A DNA stretch of 64,000 bases from an uncultured Oscillospiraceae bacterium. GTDB lineage: Bacteria > Bacillota > Clostridia > Oscillospirales > Oscillospiraceae. Within the stretch, counting starts at the first letter, position 1. Every line of letters begins with the position of its first letter. Positions 27,006 through 36,171 of this stretch are shown piece after piece. The notes beneath the pieces were generated by a model that saw only the letters and a list, made by a program, of their open reading frames with translations, had not been told where the DNA came from and did no database searches. The position numbers and the translations under genes were made by a program. The stretch is from contig CAKTKU010000004.1 in NCBI GenBank assembly GCA_934572335.1, forward strand, positions 106,078-170,077, in the 5' to 3' direction.

Positions 27006-28139
27006 TTACGCCTTTTGGCGGTTCTCCGGCAGGGAGAGAATAATGTCGCATATTCTGTCCGTCGCGCCCGGCACGGCGAGCGAGCGCATCGCCTCGCTCA
27101 TCTCGTTGAGTTTCCCTTCGTCGCCAAGAAGCTCCCGCACGGTGTCCAGAAGCGACTGCGCGTCAAACTCCCCCTCAAGGAACACCTTTGCGGCCCCGGC
27201 CTTTTCAAGGACACGGGCGTTTTTCTCCTGATGGTTGTTGGTGACGTTCGGGGACGGGACGATTATGACCGGCTTGCCCATATAAGCAAGCTCCGACAGC
27301 GTGGACGCGCCCGCGCGGCAGAGTATGAGATCCGCCGCCGCCATCACACGCGGCATATCGTAGATATACTTTCTCACGTCGGCGCCGAATTTCGCGAAAT
27401 CCGGCATTGCCGCCTCAAGCTTTTCCATGAAGCCGTCAAAGTACATGGACCCCGCGGAGTGAATGAGGCGGAACTCACGCCGCGCGTCGAGCAGGGTTAT
27501 AAGTTCGCCCATTATCTTGTTCATGTGCGCCGCGCCCAGCGAACCCCACACGGACACGACAAGCGGCTCGTCAGGGTCGAGCCCCAGCTCCTTTTTCGCC
27601 AGTGCCTTGCTGTATGAGGCGAACTCTCCGCGCACGGGCGTACCTGTGACCTCGACCTTCTCCGGGTGGTGATACGCCTCTCGGCTGTCGGCAAAGCCGA
27701 CCATCACGCGGTCAACGCGCTCGGCGAGGAGCTTCGTCGTGAGACCGGGGACAGCGTTGCTCTCGTGCACTGCTGTCGGTATGCCAAGCTCGTGCGCCGC
27801 TGTGAGCACGGGGTAGCACACATATCCGCCCGTGCCGATGACAACGTCGGGCTTGAACTCGCGCAGGATGCGCTTTGCCTCATGCGTGGAGACGGCGACA
27901 TTTCTGAGCGTATCGAGATTATGCTTGAGCGCTTCAAGACTGTGCCCGCGGCTGATGTTCGTGATCTTCAGCGCCTCAATCTTATATCCCTCGCGCGGCA
28001 CGAGCTCCATCTCCATCTTGCCCTCCGCGCCGATGAAAAGTATCTCGCAGTCGGGCATAAGCTCGCGCAGACGCCCGGCGATGGCAAGCGCGGGGTTGAT
28101 GTGTCCGGCGGTACCGCCGCAGGTAAGTACAAATCTCAT
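27006..28139 (-). CDS. murG: UDP-GlcNAc:lipid I N-acetylglucosaminyltransferase
   Basis: 377-residue GT28 enzyme that adds GlcNAc to lipid I to give lipid II at the inner face of the membrane. The N-terminal loop is GGTAGHINPALAIA; the C-terminal UDP-GlcNAc site has SLGAAHMN and LCRAGASTLSELAYMGKP. It sits between ftsW and murA; AAAGGA provides the ribosome site. Confidence 0.96.
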   Translation of the reverse strand: MRFVLTCGGTAGHINPALAIAGRLRELMPDCEILFIGAEGKMEMELVPREGYKIEALKITNISRGHSLEALKHNLDTLRNVAVSTHEAKRILREFKPDVVIGTGGYVCYPVLTAAHELGIPTAVHESNAVPGLTTKLLAERVDRVMVGFADSREAYHHPEKVEVTGTPVRGEFASYSKALAKKELGLDPDEPLVVSVWGSLGAAHMNKIMGELITLLDARREFRLIHSAGSMYFDGFMEKLEAAMPDFAKFGADVRKYIYDMPRVMAAADLILCRAGASTLSELAYMGKPVIIVPSPNVTNNHQEKNARVLEKAGAAKVFLEGEFDAQSLLDTVRELLGDEGKLNEMSEAMRSLAVPGATDRICDIILSLPENRQKA

Positions 28140-28154
28140 ATGTTTCTGTCCTTT

Positions 28155-29315
28155 CTAGTAACCGGTGACCGCGTCGCGCGACGCACCGAGGATTATCCCC
28201 ATCTCAAAAAGCTCTATCAGAAGCGCCGTTCCGCCGTAGCTGAAGAACGGGAGCGATATGCCGGTGCACGGGATGAGGTTTGTGACGACCGCGACGTTGA
28301 GGAAAACCTGTATCGCAAGGAGCGTCGTTATCCCCGCGCACACGAGAAAGCTGAATCTGTCCGGCAGGTGCAGGGCGATCCAGTACCCGCGCAGGATGAG
28401 CAGCGCGAACAGCACAAGTATCAGCGCCGCGCCGATAAAGCCCATCTCCTCACACACGACGGAGAAGATGAAATCGTTATGCTCCTCCGGCAGATAGAGA
28501 AACTTCTGCCGGCTGCCGCCGAGACCGAGACCGCTCAGCCCGCCGGAACCGATGGAATAGAGCGACTGCACGATCTGATACCCCTCGTCAGAGGAGCTGG
28601 AAAACGGGTCACGCCATGTGTTGATGCGGCTGGACGCATAGGGAAAGAACGTCAGCAGCACGGCGACGCCCGCGCCCACTGCACCGAACGCGGCGGCAAA
28701 CCACCCAAGCTTCACCCCGCCGAGAAACAGCATCGCCGCGCCGATGGCAATGATGATGATAGACGCGGAAAAATGCGGCTCCAGCACAAGCAGCCCGACG
28801 ATGACGAGCAAAATCGCGCCAAAGGGCAGTATGCCGTACCTGAACGTGTCCATGCGGCCGCGCAGACGGCAGATGAGCGAGGCGAACGAGATGATGACCG
28901 CGAGCTTTGCAAGCTCCGACGGCTGCACCGTCAGTCCGCCGACGCCGAGCCAGCGCCGCGCGCCGTTTGCCTTCACGCCGATAAACGGCACAAGAAGCAG
29001 CAGCACGAGCACCACGCCGAGAAAATGGAACGCATAGCGCTTGTACAGCCCCATGGGTATGCGCGAGGCGAAGAGCATCGCCGCCGCGCCGAGCACCGCG
29101 AACAGAAGCTGCCGCACGAAATAGTATACCGCGTTGCCGCCGGTGATATTGCCGGGATCATAGTAAGCGCGGGCATAGCTCGACGAGAGGACCATCACGA
29201 CCCCCATCGTCAAAAGCAGTATCACAAGAACGAAAAAAGATGTGTCAAAGCCGCGGCGGCGCTCCTTTTCCGCAACAGCGGAAAAGTCGGCGAGGCGGGC
29301 GCTTTCATAACGCAT
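28155..29315 (-). CDS. ftsW: FtsW/SpoVE lipid II-dependent glycan polymerase
   Basis: 386 residues with about ten helices, a SEDS-family peptidoglycan polymerase working with the class B PBP of this cluster. Typical motifs are GVGGLTVQPSELAK, the long external loop with ASSRINTWRDPF and SGGLSGLGLGGSRQKFLYLPEEHNDFIFS, and the final ISLPFFSYGGTALL. The start is at MRYESAR behind GGGAGGTG, nine codons inside the longest frame. FtsW and SpoVE cannot be told apart from sequence alone. Confidence 0.93.
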   Translation of the reverse strand: MRYESARLADFSAVAEKERRRGFDTSFFVLVILLLTMGVVMVLSSSYARAYYDPGNITGGNAVYYFVRQLLFAVLGAAAMLFASRIPMGLYKRYAFHFLGVVLVLLLLVPFIGVKANGARRWLGVGGLTVQPSELAKLAVIISFASLICRLRGRMDTFRYGILPFGAILLVIVGLLVLEPHFSASIIIIAIGAAMLFLGGVKLGWFAAAFGAVGAGVAVLLTFFPYASSRINTWRDPFSSSSDEGYQIVQSLYSIGSGGLSGLGLGGSRQKFLYLPEEHNDFIFSVVCEEMGFIGAALILVLFALLILRGYWIALHLPDRFSFLVCAGITTLLAIQVFLNVAVVTNLIPCTGISLPFFSYGGTALLIELFEMGIILGASRDAVTGY

Positions 29316-29348
29316 CTTCCCACCTCCCCGACTTGACGTCATAATTTA

Positions 29349-30362
29349 TCAGAGCGGATAACGGTGAAACACCCCAATAAATGATATGACCGCAAAGGTC
29401 AGAGATATGCCGGTAAAAAGAACAAAAAGTTCTTTCTCTTTCCACTTCTTTCCCGTCCATCCGCCCATTTCAAGGTGATGGTGCAGCGGCGCCATTCTAA
29501 AAATGCGCTTGCCGTGCGTGAGCTTGAAATAAGTGACCTGAATAATGTCGGAAAGAGTCTCGAGTATATAGATGATGCCGAGCGACACGAGGATGAGCGG
29601 CATGTCATACGCAAACGCCAGCGCGGCGACAGCGCCGCCGAGGAAGAGCGACCCCGTGTCGCCCATGAACACCTTCGCCGGGTTGAAGTTATAGACAAGA
29701 AAGCCCATCAGCCCGCCGACCATGCCGGAGGCGAAGATGCCGAGCTCAAGATAATTCTCTCCCCAGAGGATGGCGACCACGACATAGAAAAGGAACACGG
29801 GAATGCTCGTACCGGCGGCAAGCCCGTCAATACCGTCGGTAATGTTCACGGCGTTGACCGTGCCGACGATAACGAACGCAGCGAAGATGAAATACAGCCA
29901 CTCCGGCATATAGACCGTCACATTGAAAAACGGGATATAGAGGTCAGACGTGACGAAGCCGATCTCGCGCATCAAGAGCACGAACACCAGCGCCGCCGCC
30001 AGCTGCAAAAGGAACTTCATCTTTGCCGTCAGGCCGAGATTCTGCTTCTTTTTCAGCTTCTCCCAGTCGTCGAGGAAGCCGATAGCGCCGAACACCAGCG
30101 CGAACAGCAGCACGAAGATATGCACAAAGTCCCCGTGGAGCATCCCGTCAAACCCGACGGTCAGACACACGAACGCGACCGCCGCGATAAACATCACGCC
30201 GCCCATGGTGGGCGTGCCGGTCTTGGACATATGCCATGTCGGCCCGTTGGATTTTATCTCCTGCCCCGCCTTCTGCCGTCTGAGCCACGGAATATAGAAT
30301 TTGCCGAACGCCGTGGCAAACAGGAACGCCAGCACAAACGCGGTTATCAACTTTATCGTCAT
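29349..30362 (-). CDS. mraY: Phospho-MurNAc-pentapeptide transferase
   Basis: 337-residue membrane enzyme with about ten helices that attaches phospho-MurNAc-pentapeptide to undecaprenyl phosphate to form lipid I. The catalytic Asp pair is in FLDDWEKLKKKQNLG; NFNPAKVFMGDTGSLFLGG and the His triad APLHHHLEMGGW are both present. It follows murE after 40 bases; murF, often found between them, is absent here. Confidence 0.96.
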   Translation of the reverse strand: MTIKLITAFVLAFLFATAFGKFYIPWLRRQKAGQEIKSNGPTWHMSKTGTPTMGGVMFIAAVAFVCLTVGFDGMLHGDFVHIFVLLFALVFGAIGFLDDWEKLKKKQNLGLTAKMKFLLQLAAALVFVLLMREIGFVTSDLYIPFFNVTVYMPEWLYFIFAAFVIVGTVNAVNITDGIDGLAAGTSIPVFLFYVVVAILWGENYLELGIFASGMVGGLMGFLVYNFNPAKVFMGDTGSLFLGGAVAALAFAYDMPLILVSLGIIYILETLSDIIQVTYFKLTHGKRIFRMAPLHHHLEMGGWTGKKWKEKELFVLFTGISLTFAVISFIGVFHRYPL

Positions 30363-30402
30363 GGTGTTACTCCCAAGCTATCATAATACGGAGCAAAGCC
30401 GT

Positions 30403-31860
30403 TCAAGCACGGTGCTTTCTCTGCTCCAGCCAGTCCGCCACGATCTCACGCTCGTCCATGTGGCGCTTTTCATGCCCCACGACCTGATAATCCTCGTGAC
30501 CTTTGCCAGCAAGTAATATTACATCACCGGGGCGGGCGTTGTCAATAGCCCAGTGTATCGCCTCCACCCTGTCGCAGATAACTTTCTTCGGCGTGCGCTT
30601 GTTTTTCATGCCTTCGGTTATCTCGCGGATGATCTCCTCGGGGTCCTCCGTGCGGGGATTATCGCTCGTGACAATGACGAGATCGGCGTTGTCCGCCGCG
30701 ATTGCGCCCATCAACGGGCGCTTGAGCTTATCCCTGTCGCCGCCGCAGCCGAAAATGCACACGAGCCGCCCTGTCGTCACGGGGCGCAGGGTCTTCAGCA
30801 CGGTCTCCAATGCGCCAGGCTTATGGGAATAGTCGATGATGATGTTGTAGTCCCCGTCTGTCGGGACGAGCTCCACCCTGCCCTTCACGCCCTTGGCGGT
30901 GGTCATCGCGTCGCAGCAGTCGGCAAGGCTCATGCCGAGCGCAAGCCCCACCGCGATCGCGCCGAGCGCGTTGTGCACGGAGAATATGCCGGGGATGGCG
31001 AGCTTTGTCAGGGCAAGCTCATCCTTATACACCGCCGCGAAGCGGACGCCCGCGGCGCTCATGCGTATATCCTTGGCGGTGAGATCGGCGTCGTTCGTCT
31101 CGGCGGAGAATGTCATTGTGCGGCACTGTGCACCATTGAGCATGAACGGCGTCCACTTGTCATCGGCGTTGAGGCAGCCGACAGTGCACTGGCTGAACAG
31201 CCTGCGTTTTGCCGCGGCGTATTCCTCCATCGTGCCGTGCAGGTCGAGATGATCCTGCGAGAGATTTGTGAACTCGCCCACGTCAAAATGTATGCCCGCG
31301 ACGCGCTCCAGCGCGAGCGCGTGGGACGACACCTCCATCACGACATGGGTGCAGCCCGCGTTTGCCATCGCATCGAAAAGCTTATTGAGCTCATAGCTTT
31401 CGGGCGTGGTGTGCTCGGAGTGGATAAGTTCATCGCCTATCATATTCCCGTTTGTCCCGATGAGCCCGACCTTCGCGCCGAGCTTTGCCTCCAGCATATG
31501 CTTGATGAGATAGGACGATGTCGTCTTGCCGCTCGTGCCCGTAATGCCGATGAGCGTCATTCGCTTCGCGGGGTTGCCGAAAAGCTCACGGCTGGCATAG
31601 GCAAGGCCGAGGCGGCAGTCGGCAACGCGCACATACGGCGTGCCGTCCGTCGGCGCGTCCTCGCACAGCACGGCGGCCGCGCCGCGCTCCACCGCCTTGG
31701 GTATGAACTTGTGCCCGTCGACCTCAAAGCCCTTTATCGCGACAAAGAGATCGCCGGGACGGGTCACGCGCGAGTCGTAGCTCACGCCGCTTATCTCCGT
31801 GTCCAGCGGCGCGGTGCACTCAAGTATCTCAAGATTCTTCACAAGATCGCGTAGCTTCAT
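30403..31860 (-). CDS. murE: UDP-MurNAc-L-Ala-D-Glu:meso-DAP ligase
   Basis: 485-residue Mur ligase. ATP motif GTSGKTTSSYLIKHML, the central domain site HTTPESYELN, and the substrate-selecting motif SDNPRTEDP, whose DNPR form marks meso-diaminopimelate addition rather than lysine. The start is at MKLRDLVKNL behind GGGAG; five in-frame codons upstream are less likely. This tells the wall type of the organism. Confidence 0.94.
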   Translation of the reverse strand: MKLRDLVKNLEILECTAPLDTEISGVSYDSRVTRPGDLFVAIKGFEVDGHKFIPKAVERGAAAVLCEDAPTDGTPYVRVADCRLGLAYASRELFGNPAKRMTLIGITGTSGKTTSSYLIKHMLEAKLGAKVGLIGTNGNMIGDELIHSEHTTPESYELNKLFDAMANAGCTHVVMEVSSHALALERVAGIHFDVGEFTNLSQDHLDLHGTMEEYAAAKRRLFSQCTVGCLNADDKWTPFMLNGAQCRTMTFSAETNDADLTAKDIRMSAAGVRFAAVYKDELALTKLAIPGIFSVHNALGAIAVGLALGMSLADCCDAMTTAKGVKGRVELVPTDGDYNIIIDYSHKPGALETVLKTLRPVTTGRLVCIFGCGGDRDKLKRPLMGAIAADNADLVIVTSDNPRTEDPEEIIREITEGMKNKRTPKKVICDRVEAIHWAIDNARPGDVILLAGKGHEDYQVVGHEKRHMDEREIVADWLEQRKHRA

Positions 31861-31892
31861 ATCGTAAACTCCCATCGCTGAATTGCCGCAGA

Positions 31893-34214
31893 CTAATATC
31901 TGCCGAGCATTGATTCGTCACTGTTTATAAGGCTGACCTCCACAGTCGTACCGTGCGGGGCGAGCGTGCCGGGGCTGATGCTCTGTGCGCTGACAGTCTG
32001 GCGCGCGGCGTCCGTGACAGGACTGGAGGTATTTATGTATATTCCGTAATATGAGAGCGTGTCGCGCGCCTCGGCGTAGCTCATGCCGTTGAGCTCCGGC
32101 ACGGTCTCAAGCTCCTGCGACGGCTGTGAGCCGAGATAGAGGATGATCTGGCTGCCCGCCGCAAGCGAGGTCCCCGACAGCGGCAGCTGGCCTGTTACTG
32201 TGTCGCCGTCGCCTATCGTGCGGTATTCAAGCCCCGCGTCGCGCACGGCGCTCGCCGCCTTGTCAAGCGGCATATCCAGCACGAGCGGCATTACCGCGTC
32301 CGCGCTCTCCTCCCCTGTGTCCGGCTTCACGCCCATATACGGCAGTATGTCCGCGAACATACGCCCCACAACGGGCGCCGCCATCTGCCCGCCGCTGATA
32401 TACACGCCGGATTTATTCGACGGCGTATCAAGGAACACGAGCAGCGCGATCTTCGGGTCGTCCGCCGGGGCAAAGCCGACGAAAGAGACGATGTATTCCT
32501 TCTGCCCGGTCTTCGCCTCAAGGCTGACCTTCTCGCTCGTCCCGGTCTTGCCGCCTATCCTGTATCCGCTGACAGCGGCGTTGCGCCCTGTGCCGTCCGT
32601 CGGGTCGCCGACGACCTTTTCAAGTATCTCGCGCAGCTGGGCGCTCGTCTGCTCGCTTATGACCTGGCGGACGGTCTTGGGGCTGTGGCGGAATGCGTCC
32701 GTGCCGTCGGGGTTGAGCATGCTCTCCACCACATACGGCTGCATGAGCCGCCCGCCGTTGACGCACGCGCTCACCGCCGTGATGAGCTGCAAGGGCGTTA
32801 TGGTGAACGTCTGCCCGAACGATGCCGCCGCGAGCTGCGACAGGTTTTTCTCGGAATAGAATGTATTCTGGCTCCACCAGATGCTTCCGCTCTCCCCGGC
32901 GAGGTCGATGCCCGTCGTCGCGGTGAGGTTCGCGTCCTTGTCCTCCGTCAGCTTCAAAAATCCGAAGCCCTCGCAGTATTTATAAAACGTCTCCGCGCCG
33001 ACGCGCTGCCCGATGTTCACGAACGCGACGTTGCACGAATGCTGCACCGCCTGTGTCAGCGTCTGCGAGCCGTGACCGCCGTACTTCCAGCAGCGTATGG
33101 GATTGGTGCGCCCGATAACGCTGACCGTGCCGTGACAGTAAAAGCTGTCGGCAAGGCTCACTCTGCCCTCCTCAAGCGCCATGGCAAGCGTGATTATCTT
33201 GAACGTCGACCCCGGCTCATACGTGTCCGAGAGGGCTTTATTGCGCCACTGGCGCGCCTGTGCCTCGGAAAGAAGCGTTTTCGCCTCCTCCTCGGTCGCG
33301 GCGCTGTCGATATGCGCCTGCGCCACGTCGCTCACGGCGAGGAAGTTGTTAAGGTCATACCCGTCGAGCGACGCCATGGCGAGTATCGCGCCGGTGTTGA
33401 CGTCCATCGCGATCGCGCCCGCGCCGTTTTGTATGTCGTAATCCTCCACGGCTTGCTTGAGGTGCTTTTCGACGTAATACTGTATGGTGGAATCAAGCGT
33501 TGTGACGACATCAAAGCCGTCCTCGCCGGGGGAATATTCCTCAAACCTTGAGAAGAGCAGTTCCGCCCCGTAGGCGTTCGTCGCGCGCACCGTCCTGCCC
33601 GCCGTCCCGGCGAGCGCGGAGTTATACTGCGCCTCTATCCCCTCCAGCCCGTAGTTATCCGTCCCGACAAAGCCGATGAGGTGGCACGCGAGGGAGGAGT
33701 TGGGGTAATAGCGCTTTGTGTCTGTTTCCAGCCGCACGCCGCGCAGTCCGTGCTCGCTCTTGAAGCGGCGGACCTCGTCCGCCTTATCGCTCTCGACCTT
33801 GCGAGCGACGGTGACATACCACGACCCGGTCTCGTTCGCTTTTTTCAGTATATCATCCCGGTCAAGCCCCAGTATATCCGCAAGCCCGTCCGCGATGAGC
33901 TCCTTGTCCTCGCCGTACATCTCTATCTCTGCCGGGCTGAGATACACATTGTCCACGGACGCGCTGACGGCGAGGGGATTCATATTCCGATCATATATTA
34001 TTCCGCGCGCTGCCGAGGTCGGCGCTTCACGCAGCTGCTGTCGTATGGCAAGCTGCTCATAATAGCTGTGATCGATTATCTGCAGCTTGAAAAGCCGCGC
34101 CAAAAGCAGCGAAAATGCAGCTATGCCGCACACTGCCATCAAAAACAGTGTGCGGCGGAGCATTTGCCTGTTCGGTCCGTATCGGCGACCTGCGCTGGTG
34201 ATCTTTTCTGACAT
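31893..34214 (-). CDS. Class B penicillin-binding protein with PASTA domains (FtsI/SpoVD type)
   Basis: 773-residue transpeptidase. One N-terminal membrane helix (about 22-42), a dimerisation domain (about 60-230), then the catalytic domain with STFK (Ser336), SCN (393-395) and KTG (556-558). Two C-terminal PASTA domains run from about 645 to 700 and 708 to 765. It cross-links septal or spore peptidoglycan. The tandem PASTA end resembles both division PBPs and SpoVD of Firmicutes; position next to ftsL-like and murE favours the division role. Ribosome site GGGAGAA. Confidence 0.92.
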   Translation of the reverse strand: MSEKITSAGRRYGPNRQMLRRTLFLMAVCGIAAFSLLLARLFKLQIIDHSYYEQLAIRQQLREAPTSAARGIIYDRNMNPLAVSASVDNVYLSPAEIEMYGEDKELIADGLADILGLDRDDILKKANETGSWYVTVARKVESDKADEVRRFKSEHGLRGVRLETDTKRYYPNSSLACHLIGFVGTDNYGLEGIEAQYNSALAGTAGRTVRATNAYGAELLFSRFEEYSPGEDGFDVVTTLDSTIQYYVEKHLKQAVEDYDIQNGAGAIAMDVNTGAILAMASLDGYDLNNFLAVSDVAQAHIDSAATEEEAKTLLSEAQARQWRNKALSDTYEPGSTFKIITLAMALEEGRVSLADSFYCHGTVSVIGRTNPIRCWKYGGHGSQTLTQAVQHSCNVAFVNIGQRVGAETFYKYCEGFGFLKLTEDKDANLTATTGIDLAGESGSIWWSQNTFYSEKNLSQLAAASFGQTFTITPLQLITAVSACVNGGRLMQPYVVESMLNPDGTDAFRHSPKTVRQVISEQTSAQLREILEKVVGDPTDGTGRNAAVSGYRIGGKTGTSEKVSLEAKTGQKEYIVSFVGFAPADDPKIALLVFLDTPSNKSGVYISGGQMAAPVVGRMFADILPYMGVKPDTGEESADAVMPLVLDMPLDKAASAVRDAGLEYRTIGDGDTVTGQLPLSGTSLAAGSQIILYLGSQPSQELETVPELNGMSYAEARDTLSYYGIYINTSSPVTDAARQTVSAQSISPGTLAPHGTTVEVSLINSDESMLGRY

Positions 34215-34285
34215 GGCATTCTCCCGCGATCATTTGATATTCACATCAAATCATATTCTGCGGCTTATCCTGCTATGTCTATCGT

Positions 34286-34594
34286 TTATCCGGTCTGCTC
34301 CGATGTTTCTATATATTTGCTTATATCTATGTACTCTATCTGCTCCGGGGTGCAGCGGCGCATCCCCAGCTCTTCCACGGCGTAGCGCTCGATCTCGTCG
34401 ATGCTGACGCACTGTTCGTACTGTGCCAGCAGCATGGCGCTCTCCTCGCGCAGTTCCTTTGTCTCTGCCGTGAGGCGCAGCGCGGTATCGTTGAGCGCGG
34501 CGAGCCTTATCGCCGCGAGAAGCGACAGCACCAGCAGCACCGCCGAAAAGCTGAACACCACGACGGCAAAAAGCGCGGCGGAAACTCTCTTCAT
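34286..34594 (-). CDS. FtsL-like septum protein
   Basis: 102 residues: short cytoplasmic start, one membrane helix (about 5-27), then a coiled coil rich in Leu/Glu (about 28-75) with TAETKELREESAMLLAQYEQ. The build and place, between rsmH (four-base overlap) and the PBP gene, are those of ftsL. Sequence similarity in this family is weak, so the call rests on topology and position. Confidence 0.75.
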   Translation of the reverse strand: MKRVSAALFAVVVFSFSAVLLVLSLLAAIRLAALNDTALRLTAETKELREESAMLLAQYEQCVSIDEIERYAVEELGMRRCTPEQIEYIDISKYIETSEQTG

Positions 34595-35532
34595 CCGTCC
34601 ACCCTCTCCGCGACGCGAAGCTTTGCGCTGCGGGAGCGTGGATTTCTCTCTATCTCGTCCTCACCCGGCAATATGGGCTTGCGGCAGACACTTTTGAGGG
34701 TCTTTTTAAAGCCGCAAGTACATATTGGAGCCTCTCTTGGGCAGGTGCAGCCGTTTTCCCTTGCCGCAATGCCTGACTTGACGATTCTGTCCTCAAGAGA
34801 GTGGAAGCTTATCACACATAATCTGCCGCCGATCCTGAGCTTGTCGGGGGCAGTGTCCATGAGCGCGGCGATTGCGCCGAGCTCGTCATTCACGGCGATG
34901 CGTATCGCCTGAAAGCAACGCTTTGCCGGGTGCTGCTTTTCGCGCAGCGCCGCGGCGGGCAGCGCGCCTTTTATTATATCCACGAGTTCAAACGTGGTCG
35001 TTATCGGTTTTTCCGCGCGGCGCGCCTCTATCGCGGCGCTCACCCGGCGGGCGTAGCGTTCCTCGCCGTAATCCCAGAAGATGCGGTTGAGCCGTTCGAC
35101 CGGCCACTCATTGACGACGTTGTACGCCGTCACCGGCGCGCTCTGATCCATGCGCATATCGAGCGGTGCGTCGTTCATATATGAAAAGCCGCGCTCCGCC
35201 TCGTCCAGCTGAGGCGAGGACACGCCGAGGTCAAAGAGCATCCCGTCCACCGCGTCAATGCCGAGTGAATCGAGTATCGCCGCCGTGTCGGAAAAGTTGC
35301 CGTGCACGAGCGTGACCTTATCGCCAAACTCGCTCAGGCGCTTTCCGGCGCGCTCTATCGCGGTCTCGTCCCGGTCAATGCCGATGAGGCGGCCTGTCGT
35401 GAGGCGCTTTTCGATCTCGTACGAATGCCCGCCGAGACCGAGCGTCCCGTCGACATATATCCCGTCGGGCTTGATGGCGAGGTTTTCAATGCACTCGTCC
35501 AGCAAGACCGAAACATGTCTCGGTGTATCCAT
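34591..35532 (-). CDS. rsmH: 16S rRNA (cytosine-1402-N4)-methyltransferase
   Basis: 313-residue SAM enzyme (MraW). It opens HVSVLLDECIENLAI, has the SAM motif VDGTLGLGGHSYEI, LFDLGVSSPQLDEAERGFSY and CVISFHSLEDRIVK. It shares its start base with the mraZ stop region and overlaps the ftsL-like start. Part of the conserved head of the division cluster. Confidence 0.95.
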   Translation of the reverse strand: MDTPRHVSVLLDECIENLAIKPDGIYVDGTLGLGGHSYEIEKRLTTGRLIGIDRDETAIERAGKRLSEFGDKVTLVHGNFSDTAAILDSLGIDAVDGMLFDLGVSSPQLDEAERGFSYMNDAPLDMRMDQSAPVTAYNVVNEWPVERLNRIFWDYGEERYARRVSAAIEARRAEKPITTTFELVDIIKGALPAAALREKQHPAKRCFQAIRIAVNDELGAIAALMDTAPDKLRIGGRLCVISFHSLEDRIVKSGIAARENGCTCPREAPICTCGFKKTLKSVCRKPILPGEDEIERNPRSRSAKLRVAERVDG

Positions 35533-35948
35533 TAAAATTCAAGCTCCTCCATAACGGCGGCAATGTTCTCCGGCGTGGTCTCCTCGGCGAACACGGCGCT
35601 CCACGCCTCGCTGTCCCACAGCTCCGCATGGTTGTTGCAGCCGATGACCGTCACCTTCTGCTTCAGCCCGGCAAAATCGCGCAGATTCTGCGGGATGAGC
35701 GCACGCCCCTGGCTGTCCAGCTCGCATCTTGCCGCGTGGGCAAAGAGCGGACGCATCTTGCGCTGCTTGATGTAGGGCATGGCACTGACCTTGTCGGAAA
35801 GCGCTTTCCAGTTTTCACTGCTGTAAGCGCACAGGCATCTATCCATTGACAGCGTGACATAAAAAACGTCGCCCAGCTCGTCGCGGAGCTTTGCAGGGAT
35901 AAAAAGACGCCCCTTATTGTCAAGAGAATGCTGATACTCGCCGGTCAT
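35532..35948 (-). CDS. mraZ: Transcriptional regulator MraZ
   Basis: 138 residues with two AbrB-like MraZ repeats: YQHSLDNKGRLFIPAKLRDE at the start and CELDSQGRALIPQNLRDFA in the second half. MraZ binds repeated boxes in its own promoter and tunes the division cluster; such boxes are visible just upstream. First gene of the leftward cluster. Confidence 0.95.
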   Translation of the reverse strand: MTGEYQHSLDNKGRLFIPAKLRDELGDVFYVTLSMDRCLCAYSSENWKALSDKVSAMPYIKQRKMRPLFAHAARCELDSQGRALIPQNLRDFAGLKQKVTVIGCNNHAELWDSEAWSAVFAEETTPENIAAVMEELEF

Positions 35949-35979
35949 TGGATTCTGCCCCTTCCTTCTGTACTATCGT

Positions 35980-36005
35980 GCCACTTTACACCACAATCAC
36001 CCACA
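35980..36005 (-). promoter_or_regulatory. MraZ operator: three 10-bp direct repeats
   Basis: On the minus strand GTGGG, GTGGT and GTGGC recur exactly every 10 bases (CCAC on the plus strand at 35981, 35991 and 36001). They lie between the predicted promoter and the mraZ start. Direct repeats with a G-rich half and 5-base spacers are the known MraZ target. Confidence 0.85.
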
Positions 36006-36015
36006 TCACGGTTTT

Positions 36016-36044
36016 ATTATAGATGTGGTTCACATAAAATGCAA
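36016..36044 (-). promoter_or_regulatory. Predicted sigma-A promoter of the division cluster
   Basis: TTGCAT and TATAAT on the minus strand are 17 bases apart. Transcription would start at or just before the MraZ boxes, so the bound protein would sit in the initially transcribed region. Confidence 0.8.
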
Positions 36045-36102
36045 GCAAATTTTTTTGACTATTTTTGACGCTTTTTGTTGCTATTTCACCAGAATATGCA
36101 CA

Positions 36103-36146
36103 AAAAACGTCCCAACAGCTATATGTACCGCTGTCGGGACGTTTTG
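36103..36146 (-). terminator. Terminator of the coaD/DivIVA-like unit
   Basis: Arms AAAACGTCCCAACAGC and GCTGTCGGGACGTTTT pair with one mismatch around a 10-base loop; the leftward reading ends ACGTTTTTTGTG. It lies 25 bases beyond the DivIVA-like gene and insulates the mraZ promoter. Confidence 0.85.
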
Positions 36147-36171
36147 TCACTATATGTTGTTGCAATATGTA

